A program made the translations under genes and the position numbers. The notes beneath the pieces were generated by a model. That model did not search any database and was not told the DNA's origin. It saw only the letters and a program-made list of their open reading frames with translations. From Erythrobacter sp. (GTDB lineage: Bacteria > Pseudomonadota > Alphaproteobacteria > Sphingomonadales > Sphingomonadaceae), in NCBI GenBank assembly GCA_009993635.1, contig JAACTC010000006.1, positions 124,001-188,000 on the forward strand: DNA of 64,000 nt, in the 5' to 3' direction. The stretch's first letter is position 1, and each line of letters begins with the position of its first letter. This document shows, piece by piece, positions 28,516-38,700 of the stretch.

Positions 28516-29769
28516 TCACGCCGTTCCGTTGAAGAACTTGTATATCGGACGAAAGCCCAGCGGGCCGCGACGGACACGCGCGGCGGCGGCGTCGAGTGCC
28601 TTGGGATAGATCGTGTCGAACAGGTGATTGAAGGTCGCGTCCCAGCTGTATTCACGTTCGACCAGAGCGCGCGCCTCGCGGCCCATCGCCGTCGCACGGT
28701 CGGGCCAGATGTCGAGCACGGCCTGCGCCATGGCGTCGACATCTCCTACTGGCACCAGCACGCCGTTTTCCGGCGAAACGCGGCTCGGCATCGCGCCGCT
28801 GTTCACCCCGATGACCGGCAGGCCGCACGCCTGCGCCTCGATGATCGAAATGCCGAAAGTCTCGCTCGGCATGGCCGAAACGTACACGTCTGACGAAGCA
28901 AGCGCGCGGGCCATTTCCTCGCGCCCCTGCTGAAACCCGGGGAACGCGATCGGCAGGCCTTCAGATTGCGCCTTCAGCTCCTCTGTCAGCCGGCCATCGC
29001 CGAACATGACCAGCGCCGCATCCAGCTCTTTTGGCAGCTTGCGGAACATCTCGATCAGTTGGTCCGCGCCCTTTTCGTAATCGATCCGCCCCGCATAGAT
29101 CAGCAGCGGACCCTTGGTGTGGGCCAGACCCATCTCTTCGCGAAAAGCGGGGTCCGCCTTGCCCGGATGGAAGATATCGCTGTGAACGCCCAGCTTCAGA
29201 CGGTCCACATCGTGCACCTTCATGCGCGTGAGCGTGGGAATACTGTCTTCGCCCAGCACATACACCCGGTCGAACTCGCGATAGGTGATCTCGCCATAGC
29301 AGCAGGCCTGCCAGCGCCAGAAGCGGGCGAGGTGCTTGCCGAAAATCTTCACCGCGACGCGGTGAACCTGCGCTTCGGGAAAATCCGTGCGGTAACCAGC
29401 AACCAGCGCCGTTTGCGGATGGTGCCGGCGATGATTGATCGCAGTCCATGGCAGAACCCAGGGGCACAGCGATTCGATAATGTCCGGGCGATAGCGTTCC
29501 AGCACTTCGCGCACCGGCCCGGTCTTGGTGATGAAGCGATAATTGGGGCTGTTCTCCACCCCGCCTGCGGCGATTTCGCACCAGATCAGGCGGCCATCCT
29601 CGACCACCTTGGTTTCCGGACCGGGCACGATCTGCAGGAGGCGATGATTGGTGTTCGCCTCGATATAGCGCCGCTTTTCCTTGAGATAGGTGCTGATCCC
29701 CCCGCCGCCGCGGGGGGAATAGCTTTGCGTCAGGTCGCACACCAGCAGCTGGTCGGTGTTGGAAGGCAT
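28516..29769 (-). CDS. GT4-family glycosyltransferase
   Basis: The 417-residue product is a GT-B fold retaining glycosyltransferase. The N-terminal domain begins with the glycine-rich acceptor loop SPRGGGGISTYLKEK. The C-terminal domain has the start LLIYAGRIDYEKG and the donor-binding ETFGISIIEAQACGLPVIG motif with the EX7E glutamates. Such enzymes build glycolipids or surface polysaccharides, and the donor and acceptor cannot be told here. It is not embedded in a polysaccharide cluster. The protease-like gene follows closely, and tamB lies downstream of a 156-bp gap on the upstream side. Confidence 0.88.
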   Translation of the reverse strand: MPSNTDQLLVCDLTQSYSPRGGGGISTYLKEKRRYIEANTNHRLLQIVPGPETKVVEDGRLIWCEIAAGGVENSPNYRFITKTGPVREVLERYRPDIIESLCPWVLPWTAINHRRHHPQTALVAGYRTDFPEAQVHRVAVKIFGKHLARFWRWQACCYGEITYREFDRVYVLGEDSIPTLTRMKVHDVDRLKLGVHSDIFHPGKADPAFREEMGLAHTKGPLLIYAGRIDYEKGADQLIEMFRKLPKELDAALVMFGDGRLTEELKAQSEGLPIAFPGFQQGREEMARALASSDVYVSAMPSETFGISIIEAQACGLPVIGVNSGAMPSRVSPENGVLVPVGDVDAMAQAVLDIWPDRATAMGREARALVEREYSWDATFNHLFDTIYPKALDAAAARVRRGPLGFRPIYKFFNGTA

Positions 29770-29925
29770 TGGTCCGCCGGATTGGTTGATCGATTGGTTG
29801 CGCGGGGAGATGGTGCCTAGCCCGCCTCGCGTCTATGCCTTTGGCTCAAAAACGCATCTAACGCGGCAAAAATGTTGCCGCTTCGCAACGGCGGCGTTGC
29901 GAAAAATCCACGACCGCTGGCGAAC

Positions 29926-32900
29926 CTAGTAATCGCGGCTCGCCTCGATCGAGACGCTATTGCGCCCGACCGTCGAAACCGTCGCCAGCAGGGAAAGCCA
30001 ACTGGTGATGCGGAATTCCGCATCGGTCGCGCTATAGCCCTGCCCATCGGTAATCAGCTCGACATAGAAGCGCCGACCGATGTTCTTGCCCAATGCGATC
30101 GCCGTGCCGCGGTCGAGTACCGGATCGGCGGAAACGATGCGCAACCGGTCCAGCCCGATGGCGCTTCGCAGCTGATTGATCGGATCGAGCCCGCCTCCGC
30201 CACGCAGCGAAGCGACCGCTGCGCCCAGCTGCAGGGCATCGGTGGCGGAAAGACTGGTGATCGAACCGCCGAACAGCAGCCGTGCCAGGATTTCCTCGTC
30301 GGGAAGCGAGGGAGTGGAGCTGAAGTTGATCTCCGGCTCCATCGCGTTGCCGGTGATGTTGACCGAGACCTGGATCCCGTTGGCATCGGTTTCGGCCTCG
30401 ATGTCGAGGCGCGGGTCGATCGGGCCGGTCTGGTCGAATTCAATCCGGCCCCTGGTCACTTCGAAGCGCGCACCGGCGAAGGTGTAATCGCCGCGGATCA
30501 GGTCTGCCCGGCCGCCGATCCGCATCTCGTCGGTGGTTCCGCGCACGCGCACATTGGCGCTCCATTCGCTTTCGAGGCCGAGGCCGTCCACATCCACCCG
30601 GCTGGGGGCATTGGCATCGATCAGGAAGCGCCACGGCGCCCCCGGCGCGGCCGCTTGGTAACGATCGCGCGGAAGATTGATCTCGCTCGTCGGGATGTTG
30701 GGAATCTTGGTCGTCTCGGCGCCGTTGCCAAGCCGCCAGCTCGCCCTTTCGACCAGCAGCCGTCCGGCAATCGTGCCGCCCGATCCGTTGGAAACGATCC
30801 GTAGCGGCCCGGTGACCGTGGCGTTAAGGCCGCGCGCATTGACCAGCTGGGCATTGCGCGCGCCCGCCCGGATATCGATCTCGGGCCCGCGTCCCGAGCC
30901 CAGATTGGCAAGGTCGACCACACCGCTACCGCTGATCGTGCCGCCATTGGGCGCGGTACCGCTGAAGCTGTTGATCCGCAGACGAGAGCCCGCGAAATCG
31001 CCCCGCACGCTCGCGTTGCGAACATCCGTGCCCGAAATCGCGCTCTGGACGCGCAGATCGTCGCTCGACAGGGAACCGCGCACGCTCGGGTTGGCCAGAG
31101 ATCCGCGCACGTCGGCTGCAATCGCGACCGGGCCGGAGAAATCGAGCAGATCGATCGCGGCAAGGCGCCACAGCGATTGTGCCGGCCCGCGATAGCGCAT
31201 CTGCGCGAACAGCGTGCCCCGCTGCAGCCGTTCGATCACGCTGCCATCGCGCGGCAGGTCGGAAATCAACGCCTGGATCCGGCCGCCCTGCGTATCATTG
31301 TCGTTCACGATTGCGCGCGCCTGCAGGCGATCGGCGTCGAGCTGCGCGACCAGCGACAGGTCCACAGGTCGCGAGGCGAGGATGAGGCCCGACCGGGTGA
31401 AGTCGTCTACCTTCACGCGCGCTTCGCCGGTCGGCAATCCACCGGCGGACGAGGCATAGGTGATCGTACCCGAAATCGAACCGCCGAGCCCTGCGTCGCC
31501 GAGTACGATGTCTCCGACCGAGAGCGGGATCTGCTTCACATTCAGGTTCAGCCGGGTGTCCCCGCCGCCAAACGCACCTTCGGCGATAATATATCCGTCG
31601 CCATAGCTGATCTGGGACTTCTGCAGCACCCACCCGCCATCGGGCCCGGTGGTCAACACCGCGCGGCTCGGCATCGTCAGCTGTCGCCCGGCAAGGTTGC
31701 CGCGCGCGGCCAGCGCGATCCGTTCGGGTGCGATATCCGCTGCAAGCTGCATGGCAAAACCGCGCCCCCGGCGGCCGGCCACAGCCGCATTCACGCTGCC
31801 GCTGCCATTCACCAGCTCTGCATCGGCGGTCATCCGGCCGATGAACAGGGAACCGTAGCGCACACCCTGGGCATCGGCTTCGCCGCGAATAGTGGTATTG
31901 CCATCGGCAATCAGGCCGCTTGCCTGAATGTCCGCAACGGCGATCTCCAGCGGAGTCGCGCCGCCGAAGCTGGCGTTGCGCGCGGCCAGGTTGACGTCAA
32001 AGCCCTGCCCGCCCGATTGGGGCGCAAGGCTGATCGTCCCGTCCAGGCCGCCACCGGTGAGCGCCAGATCGCCGCTCGCCCCGCCATCGCCCAGAGTGAT
32101 GTCGCCGCTAACCTGCGTGTCGGAGACGTTGAGCGTTTCGATCGCCAGCCGGGTCGGTCCGCCAGCCGGCGAGAACAGGCCAAGCGTGCCGTCGAACGCG
32201 CCGAGCATCGATTGGCCCTCAGTCTCGATCCGGAAACCTTCGTCGATCGGACTTATGGCCACGCGCACGTCGCGCAGCCCCGCTGCGGGCAACGGTTCGG
32301 CAAACACCAGCACCGCCTGCGGCCCACGATCGGTCAGCGATGCCTCGACGGTGAACGGACCGTAGTCCGCCTGCCGTCCGCGCCCGGCGACCCGGGTGGT
32401 GCCCGGCGCGACCTGCCCGTCGATCACCATGTTCAGCTTGCGTGAATCGATCCGCACCTGCCGGAAGTCGATCGGCGCGTTTTGCGCCAGCGACACGCCG
32501 CCCGAAAAGTCGATCTGCGGCCCGGCAAGGTTGGCCAGCGTATCGTTGGTGACGCGCGGAATCTGTCCCCGAACATCGGCGGCAAGACGCCACGCGCCAT
32601 CGAAGAGGAAATCGATCGATCCGGCGGCGTTGACCCGCCCGACCTGTTCGAACTGCAGGCCATTGACCGCTACCGGCCCGCGCACCTGCCAGCGGTTGGC
32701 GGCAACATTCCCGCGAAGCGATAGCTGCGCGCTTGCGTCCGGAAACGCGATGCGGATCGAATCGGACAGCAATTCGCGACCGGTAAAGACAAGCTGGCCA
32801 TTGGCAGTCCCGTTGACCAGCCGGGGGTCGGCCAAGGCGTTGCCGGTCGCAATCCGGCCTACGCTTGCATCGATTGGGATGATCCAGCGGCTGCCATCGT

Positions 32901-34131
32901 AAGTGGCGGTGCCTTGCTGTGCGATATCGGAAATCGCGGCGCTGCCTGCCTCGAACCGGTTCGCTGTAAGGCGGAAGGGAATCGAAAGATCGCGGAAGGC
33001 ACCATCGATGGTCCCGCTCGCTTCGGCTCCTTCAAAGCGCAGGCTCGGTCCGAACAGCTCGGGATCGCGCAGGTCGGCGGCGAAGCGAATGGAAACGGCA
33101 CGGCTGTTGGCCAGATCGGCCGCGCCTTCCGCCACCAGCCCGAGGCCCTGCCCGATCAGCTCCAGCTTGCCGTCGAGCACGCGGTCGACAAACGTACCGC
33201 GTGCCTCGATCCGCGTGTCGGCACCGAGCGCGCGTTGCGGAATACCGCTGAGGAATGGCGAGGTGTCGGCCCGGCCCGCAACACCGAAGGTGCCGTCGTC
33301 TGCGGTCAGGCGAAGCTGGGCGATGCGTGCCTCGTCGCGGTCCACCAGCAGGTTGCCGGCCCAGTTGCTCCAGGTGCCATCACCCGCCAGGCGCGCGCGG
33401 TAATCGCCTTCGAGGTTCGCAAGACTGGTGATGACGCCGCCCGCGGGCGCATCGACGCGCACATCTGCATCGAACACATCGCCATCGGGTTCGGCGGTCA
33501 GGTCCACCACCACGCGGTCGCCCTCGCCGAAGCGCCCGTCGGCCTTCACCATCGCGCGGCCACTGCGAATATCTGCGCTGCCGACCAGATTGACACGGCG
33601 TCGCTCGTCCCCCGCGACGCCGGGCGCCAGCACGAAACTCTCCAGCTTCAGTTGGTCGATGGAGATATCGAAATTGGGCAGCGTCGGCGCGTCGGGATCG
33701 CCGGGATTCAGTTCCGGCAGACGCTTCAGCTCGCCGCGTTGCGCGGTGAGAGAGCGCACATCGAGCCCGCTGCCGAACCACGAAAGCGGACGCCAGTCGA
33801 TCTCGGTGCGCGGCACGGTAAGGAACACCCCCTGAGGGTCCGACAGGGCAAGATCGTGCAACACCATGTCGCCATAGATATTGCCCTCGATCCGGCCGAT
33901 ATCGATCTGCAAGCCCGTTTGCGGCTCCAGATTGGCAATCTGTTCGACAACCCAACGCTTGCCGACCGAGGTGTTGAGCCCCAGCAGCAGGCCCGCCACC
34001 AGCAGGCCGAGCACGACCACCGCGCCCAGCGCCCAGCGTGCGATGCGCCCGCCGACAGACTTGCCGCGCGGCTCTTTTTCCGGCGGCGCATTGTCCGGTT
34101 GCGCGCCCGACACTGCTTCACTTTCGGCCAT
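29926..34131 (-). CDS. tamB: Translocation and assembly module inner membrane protein TamB
   Basis: This 1401-residue AsmA-like protein has one N-terminal transmembrane helix (about 33-54) and a long beta-rich periplasmic region of repeating strands, which forms the lipid-conducting or assembly groove. The C-terminal quarter has the TamB/DUF490 signature, with repeated GGSGxVD and LRGxx turns, a segment on LLFGGSITSL, and the ending SVSIEASRDY. It bridges the inner membrane to TamA and supports phospholipid transport or outer membrane protein assembly. Its ATG shares one base with the tamA stop (TGATG). Confidence 0.93.
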   Translation of the reverse strand: MAESEAVSGAQPDNAPPEKEPRGKSVGGRIARWALGAVVVLGLLVAGLLLGLNTSVGKRWVVEQIANLEPQTGLQIDIGRIEGNIYGDMVLHDLALSDPQGVFLTVPRTEIDWRPLSWFGSGLDVRSLTAQRGELKRLPELNPGDPDAPTLPNFDISIDQLKLESFVLAPGVAGDERRRVNLVGSADIRSGRAMVKADGRFGEGDRVVVDLTAEPDGDVFDADVRVDAPAGGVITSLANLEGDYRARLAGDGTWSNWAGNLLVDRDEARIAQLRLTADDGTFGVAGRADTSPFLSGIPQRALGADTRIEARGTFVDRVLDGKLELIGQGLGLVAEGAADLANSRAVSIRFAADLRDPELFGPSLRFEGAEASGTIDGAFRDLSIPFRLTANRFEAGSAAISDIAQQGTATYDGSRWIIPIDASVGRIATGNALADPRLVNGTANGQLVFTGRELLSDSIRIAFPDASAQLSLRGNVAANRWQVRGPVAVNGLQFEQVGRVNAAGSIDFLFDGAWRLAADVRGQIPRVTNDTLANLAGPQIDFSGGVSLAQNAPIDFRQVRIDSRKLNMVIDGQVAPGTTRVAGRGRQADYGPFTVEASLTDRGPQAVLVFAEPLPAAGLRDVRVAISPIDEGFRIETEGQSMLGAFDGTLGLFSPAGGPTRLAIETLNVSDTQVSGDITLGDGGASGDLALTGGGLDGTISLAPQSGGQGFDVNLAARNASFGGATPLEIAVADIQASGLIADGNTTIRGEADAQGVRYGSLFIGRMTADAELVNGSGSVNAAVAGRRGRGFAMQLAADIAPERIALAARGNLAGRQLTMPSRAVLTTGPDGGWVLQKSQISYGDGYIIAEGAFGGGDTRLNLNVKQIPLSVGDIVLGDAGLGGSISGTITYASSAGGLPTGEARVKVDDFTRSGLILASRPVDLSLVAQLDADRLQARAIVNDNDTQGGRIQALISDLPRDGSVIERLQRGTLFAQMRYRGPAQSLWRLAAIDLLDFSGPVAIAADVRGSLANPSVRGSLSSDDLRVQSAISGTDVRNASVRGDFAGSRLRINSFSGTAPNGGTISGSGVVDLANLGSGRGPEIDIRAGARNAQLVNARGLNATVTGPLRIVSNGSGGTIAGRLLVERASWRLGNGAETTKIPNIPTSEINLPRDRYQAAAPGAPWRFLIDANAPSRVDVDGLGLESEWSANVRVRGTTDEMRIGGRADLIRGDYTFAGARFEVTRGRIEFDQTGPIDPRLDIEAETDANGIQVSVNITGNAMEPEINFSSTPSLPDEEILARLLFGGSITSLSATDALQLGAAVASLRGGGGLDPINQLRSAIGLDRLRIVSADPVLDRGTAIALGKNIGRRFYVELITDGQGYSATDAEFRITSWLSLLATVSTVGRNSVSIEASRDY

Positions 34132-36326
34132 CAGAATGCCTGTCCCAGCGATACGTAGACCGCGACGAAACTGTCGGTCGGGCGCGGGTTGACCGGGAAA
34201 GCGACATCCAGCCGCAACGGACCGAAACCGCTCAGGTAGCGCACGCCAAGGCCCGCGCCCACGCGGATATCTTTGAAGTCGGGGTATTCCGAGACGCCTA
34301 CCGAACCCGCATCGACGAACGGCACGATCTGCAAGGCGCCGCTGAAGAATTTAGTGGGTATGCGCACTTCGCCGGAGACTTCGACCAGCGAACGGCCACC
34401 GATCGGATCGCCATCGGCATTGCGCGGGCCAATCGCCCGATAACCGTAGCCGCGCACCGAGCCGCCGCCGCCAGCGAAGAACCGCCGCGACGGGGCAATG
34501 TTGCCCAGCGGAGCGCCCGCTATCGATCCCAGGGTCAGTCGACCGGCAAGAATGGGGCCGTCATCGTTGATCTGCTGGTAATAGGTGAGGTCGGCCTTGT
34601 TGCGCACGTAGAAGCTCTGCATCCCCTTGGTGTGCGAAACCTCTGGCGACACGCGCAGCCCGACGCGGAAGCCGTCGGTCGGGTTCAGCAGGCTGTCGCT
34701 GGTGTCGATCTGGGCATAGGTCGGCAGCGCGGCGACAAAATAGGCCTGCCGCGGCGGCGGGTCCGGATTGTTCACTTCGCTGTTGTCGATATCGAAGGCC
34801 AGCCGCTCGTCCGAAGCGAGCAGTTCGAGCCCGACCGACCAGCTGAACGGCTTTTGGAACAGCAGGGTGGAAAGCTGCTCGTAGGTGCCGATGAAGCCCG
34901 CGGTGTTGGCCGCAAAGGCTGCATTGTCGAGCGAGCTTGCAAACGCATCGAGCGTCAGGATGCGGTCGCGTGCGCCGAAATTGCTCTTGCGGAAGGTTAC
35001 GCCGAGCAATTGCTCCTGCGTGCCCGCCACGCCGCGCACCCGCAAGGAGCCTTCGGGCGGGAAGAGGTTGCGATGCTCCCAGCTTGCCGCCAGGCGGAAG
35101 CCTTCTTCGGTGCCATAGCCGATCGCGCCCTTGATCGTCCGCAATTCGGCCTCGGTCAGGCCGACCTCCATGTTGACGACGCCAGGCTCGCCATCGGTGG
35201 GCGGCTCTGCTTCTACCGGCGTGATGGTGACCGACGAGACCAGCCCGGTCGCGATGATCGCGCGCCGCAGGTCCAGTTCGAGATCGCGCTGATAGAGGTC
35301 GCCGGGATCGAAGCGAGCAATGGTTTCGAGGTGCTTGCTGGAAAGGAAACCCGGCTTGTCCGAAATGACCCTGCCGAATTCGTAGCGCCCATTGGGCTGC
35401 ACGTTCATGGTCAGATCGCCCTCTGTCCGGGCGTGGTCGATCAGCAGCTCGGGCCCGTCCATTTCGGCGAACGGGTAGCCCGTATTGCCCAGCGCGGTAT
35501 CGAGATCGGCACGCTCGCGCACGATTGCGTAGCTATCCACCGGATCGCCGGGGAACAGCGCAAATGCCTGGCGCAATTCCTGCGCCGTGGGGGCCTGGCT
35601 GAGCTCTCCCAGATCGATCTCGCCAAACCGGAAACGTTCGCCGGGCAGGATATTGAACCGCACCTGCGGACGATCGTCCGATCCCTCGATCAGGTTCGGC
35701 CCGATCTCGCGGATGATCTCGCCGTCGTAATAGCCATAGGCACGCAGCAGGCGGGTGAGGATCTCCTGATCCTCACGCGCACGCGCGCCGAGCTGGCCGA
35801 CGTTGGTTTCGGTGTCGTCATACGCCTCGATGGACGACAGCATTGCGAATTGGTCGACGAATTCGACCCGCTGCGGGAATGCGCCCTCCTCCGATGGGAA
35901 TGCCAGTTCCAGCTGGTCGGTCATCTTCACGACGACCGGATCGATCAGCAGCGGCCCGGATTCGAGCGGATTGTCCTGCGCGAAGGTGGCGCTGCCGTCG
36001 TCCGGGACCTGTTCAACCTCGGGAAGCTCGATCGGATCGGGCCACTCGATGGTCAGCCCCGGCAGGTCCGCCAGCGGGCTATCAGGGTCGAGCGCGATGG
36101 TTTCTCCGGCGAAGGGATCCGGCCCATCGATCGGCGAAGGTTCCTCGGGCGGCACGCCATCGGCTGCCCAGGTTTCCGGGTCATCGATTGCGGAATCGGG
36201 AATCAGATTTTCGAGTTCGGCGTTCGCATCGCGATCCTGCGCAAGCGCCAGCGTGGAATGGCTGGCGAGAACCAGCGCGATGGCGGAAAGGCAGGCGCCG
36301 CGGGCGCGCCTAGCGACTGACGGCAA
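34131..36326 (-). CDS. tamA: Outer membrane assembly factor TamA (BamA/Omp85 family)
   Basis: TamA is an Omp85 beta-barrel with POTRA domains that works with TamB. The chosen product of 731 residues begins at a TTG (36326), which gives a clean signal peptide ending ...LALAQ. An ATG at 36380 would extend it by 18 residues and overlap bpt further. After the signal an unusual acidic, Pro/Asp-rich segment of about 85 residues precedes the POTRA region. The barrel half contains [16 protein letters not shown] (the Omp85 RGY loop) and ends in QAF, a typical C-terminal aromatic. Confidence 0.9.
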   Translation of the reverse strand: MPSVARRARGACLSAIALVLASHSTLALAQDRDANAELENLIPDSAIDDPETWAADGVPPEEPSPIDGPDPFAGETIALDPDSPLADLPGLTIEWPDPIELPEVEQVPDDGSATFAQDNPLESGPLLIDPVVVKMTDQLELAFPSEEGAFPQRVEFVDQFAMLSSIEAYDDTETNVGQLGARAREDQEILTRLLRAYGYYDGEIIREIGPNLIEGSDDRPQVRFNILPGERFRFGEIDLGELSQAPTAQELRQAFALFPGDPVDSYAIVRERADLDTALGNTGYPFAEMDGPELLIDHARTEGDLTMNVQPNGRYEFGRVISDKPGFLSSKHLETIARFDPGDLYQRDLELDLRRAIIATGLVSSVTITPVEAEPPTDGEPGVVNMEVGLTEAELRTIKGAIGYGTEEGFRLAASWEHRNLFPPEGSLRVRGVAGTQEQLLGVTFRKSNFGARDRILTLDAFASSLDNAAFAANTAGFIGTYEQLSTLLFQKPFSWSVGLELLASDERLAFDIDNSEVNNPDPPPRQAYFVAALPTYAQIDTSDSLLNPTDGFRVGLRVSPEVSHTKGMQSFYVRNKADLTYYQQINDDGPILAGRLTLGSIAGAPLGNIAPSRRFFAGGGGSVRGYGYRAIGPRNADGDPIGGRSLVEVSGEVRIPTKFFSGALQIVPFVDAGSVGVSEYPDFKDIRVGAGLGVRYLSGFGPLRLDVAFPVNPRPTDSFVAVYVSLGQAF

Positions 36327-37137
36327 GCGCCTTGTCGGAAGTCCCGTTTCCTGCGTCAGCGGACGCACCGCGCACGGCATTGCGGATGAGACGGTCCTGC
36401 TCTTCCGCTCCAAGCCGTCGCCATCCGCGCGGGCCAAGTCGTTCGAGCGGGCGATAGCGGATTTTGTACTGCATCCTGGGTGATCCTTCGACCCAGTAGC
36501 CAAGATATACATACGGCAAGCCTTCCGCCGCTGCACGGCGGATATGATCGAGAATGATGTAGTTCCCAAGACCCGATCGTACCTCATCATCCGGGTCGTA
36601 GAAGCTGTAGATCATCGACAGCCCATCGCCCTGGCGGTCGGTCAGACACGCCCCCACCAGTCGCCCAACCGATCCGTCGGTGGTTGGTTCCCTGTATTCA
36701 AGGACATAACTGGTAACAGGCGTATGCTCTACCATGTCGGCATAGTCGACCTCTTCCATGCGGGTCATCCCCCCTTCGGGATGTCTCGTGGCGAGATAAT
36801 CGCGCAAGAGCTCGAATTGTTCGGACGTTGCCCAGGGTCGGCATTCGGACACGACCAGGTCGTCGTGGCGGCGCAAGATGCGCTTCTGCGCCTTCGATGG
36901 CGCGAATTCGTCCGTCACCACGCGCACAGAAACGCAGGCCTGGCAATCGACGCAGCTGGGCCGGTAGGCCACTGTCTGGCTGCGCCGGAAACCGATCCGA
37001 CCCAGCGCCTCGTTCAGCTGGTCCGCATGCGGACCCTTCAGTTCGGTGAAGACCTTTCGCTCCGTCTTCCCCGAGAGGTAGGGGCACGGTGCGGGACTCG
37101 TCACGAAGAAGCGTGGAAAGCGAACGGGGGCTGTCAC
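36310..37137 (-). CDS. bpt: Aspartate/glutamate leucyltransferase Bpt (arginyl-tRNA-protein transferase family)
   Basis: This enzyme transfers leucine from leucyl-tRNA to N-terminal Asp or Glu, making N-end-rule degrons for ClpS-ClpAP. The 275-residue product has the ATE-family N-terminus PCPYL, the cysteine cluster [15 protein letters not shown] (Cys62, Cys65, Cys68), and the C-terminal GNAT-like block [17 protein letters not shown]. The size and the absence of the eukaryotic extension fit bacterial Bpt. Substrate choice between leucine and arginine is inferred from the bacterial subgroup. Its 3' end overlaps the tamA start region. Confidence 0.88.
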   Translation of the reverse strand: MTAPVRFPRFFVTSPAPCPYLSGKTERKVFTELKGPHADQLNEALGRIGFRRSQTVAYRPSCVDCQACVSVRVVTDEFAPSKAQKRILRRHDDLVVSECRPWATSEQFELLRDYLATRHPEGGMTRMEEVDYADMVEHTPVTSYVLEYREPTTDGSVGRLVGACLTDRQGDGLSMIYSFYDPDDEVRSGLGNYIILDHIRRAAAEGLPYVYLGYWVEGSPRMQYKIRYRPLERLGPRGWRRLGAEEQDRLIRNAVRGASADAGNGTSDKALAVSR

Positions 37138-37229
37138 GGCTAGGCCTGGCGCTCCTGTCGAAAGCGGGTGAATCGTCTGGTCTGCGGCTGAAGGTGGTAT
37201 GCCCCAGCCGCCGGGCTGTAAAAAGGGCT

Positions 37230-37255
37230 TTAACCAGAAAGCAGGGTTAACCAGA
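37230..37255. repeat. Two 9-bp direct repeats upstream of bpt
   Basis: TTAACCAGA occurs at 37230-37238 and again at 37247-37255, a 17-bp step, in the 148-bp gap between the end of ilvA and the start of bpt. TTAACC is part of the known CtrA half-site of alphaproteobacteria, but the spacing is not that of the consensus TTAA-N7-TTAA. Confidence 0.5.
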
Positions 37256-37285
37256 GCTTATTTTGCACATCTGTGGCAAAACGGA

Positions 37286-38524
37286 TCAGGCCAGTTCCAC
37301 GGTGTGAACATCGTATCCGTTTTCGCGCATGTCCTTGATCAGCGCCTCTACCTGGTTCTTGTTGCGCGCCTCGCACTCGATCTCGGTGATGAGGCCCTTG
37401 GCCGGCAGCTTGGTGAACACGCGCTGGTGATACACTTCGATGATGTTGATGTTGTGCCGTTCGAAAAGGCTGACGACCTTGTGCAATGCGCCCGGCTGAT
37501 CCTTCAGCGCAATCCGCAGTCGCGCCAGTCGCCCGTCGCGCGCCAGATTGCGCAGCAGCACCGTAGCCAGCAGGCGCGAGTCGATATTGCCGCCGCACAG
37601 AGGCAGGCCAATCCGCTTACCCGCGAATTTCTCCTTGTTGGCGAGCACTGCGGCCAGTCCGGCGGCCCCCGCCCCTTCAACCACGGTCTTTTCGATCTGC
37701 AGCAGCAAAGCGACCGCGGCCTCCAGATTGGGCTCTTCCACCAGCAGGATCTCGTCGACCCGTTCCTTGATGATCGCTCGGGTGAAGGTACCGGGCTCCT
37801 TCACCGCGATCCCTTCGGCCAGCGTATCCCCACCCGCCGGCATCTCCTCGCCCGAAAGCGCATGATGCATCGAGGGAAACAGCGCCGCCTCGACCCCGAC
37901 GATCTGCATCGCGGGGTTGAGCGCCCGCGCCACCGTGGCCATCCCGCTCATCAGCCCGCCGCCGCCGATTGGCACGACCATGCAATCGAGATCGGGCTGG
38001 TCCTCCAGCATTTCGAGCGCGACCGTGCCCGCACCGGCTGCAACGTCCGGATCGTCGAACGGATGGACGAAGGTCAGCCCGCGCTCTTTTTCGAGCTTGC
38101 GGGCGTAGGCATAAGCCTCGTCGAAAGTATCCCCTTCAAGAACGACGTTGCCGCCCACGCTTTCGGTCTGCATCACCTTCACCGCCGGCGTGGTTCTGGG
38201 CATCACGATTGTCACCGGCACGCCGAGGCGGGTGCCGTGATAGGAAAGCCCCTGGCTGTGATTGCCCGCCGAAGCCGCGATCACCCCGCGTGCGCGCGCC
38301 TCTCCCGGCATCAGCAGCAAGGCGTTGAGCGCGCCGCGTTCCTTGTAGGCGGCCGTGAACTGCAGATTTTCGAACTTCAGCCAGATCTCGGCGCCCGCAA
38401 TATCGGACAATGTGCGCGACAGCAGCATGGGCGTGCGCACCACCGCGTCCTCGATGCGGGCATGCGCGGCACGCACATCGTCGATGGTCAGCTGGTCGAG
38501 CGGGTCGGTTGCCTGGCTTGTCAT
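37286..38524 (-). CDS. ilvA: Threonine ammonia-lyase IlvA with a C-terminal ACT domain
   Basis: IlvA converts L-threonine to 2-oxobutanoate and ammonia. The 412-residue product has the PLP lysine in FTAAYKERGALN (Lys61), SAGNHSQGLSYHG near residue 82, the glycine-rich PIGGGGLMSGMA phosphate loop, and a C-terminal ACT domain (about 330-412) with LKDQPGALHKV. One ACT domain and this length fit the catabolic or short biosynthetic type rather than long IlvA with two ACT domains. The ATG at 38524 has a well-placed purine-rich region upstream. Confidence 0.92.
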   Translation of the reverse strand: MTSQATDPLDQLTIDDVRAAHARIEDAVVRTPMLLSRTLSDIAGAEIWLKFENLQFTAAYKERGALNALLLMPGEARARGVIAASAGNHSQGLSYHGTRLGVPVTIVMPRTTPAVKVMQTESVGGNVVLEGDTFDEAYAYARKLEKERGLTFVHPFDDPDVAAGAGTVALEMLEDQPDLDCMVVPIGGGGLMSGMATVARALNPAMQIVGVEAALFPSMHHALSGEEMPAGGDTLAEGIAVKEPGTFTRAIIKERVDEILLVEEPNLEAAVALLLQIEKTVVEGAGAAGLAAVLANKEKFAGKRIGLPLCGGNIDSRLLATVLLRNLARDGRLARLRIALKDQPGALHKVVSLFERHNINIIEVYHQRVFTKLPAKGLITEIECEARNKNQVEALIKDMRENGYDVHTVELA

Positions 38525-38700
38525 GCGCGGGTGCCTATCGCCGCTTGCCCGCCCGGGCAATAACGCGCTCCGCACAAACGCCCATCCCCGCACGATTCAC
38601 TATGGGAGGGTGGCCCATTGGCAGCCTGCGGTGAAGTGAGTAGGCGTGCACCCGAACCGGCAATCCCGGTACGCAACAGATGAAGGCCGATACCCGACCC

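Noticed and set aside
34038..36320. Plus-strand open frame of 760 codons opposite tamA
   Set aside because: It lies antisense to an Omp85 protein with recognisable motifs, and its translation shows no domain and an unnatural His/Arg/Gln bias.
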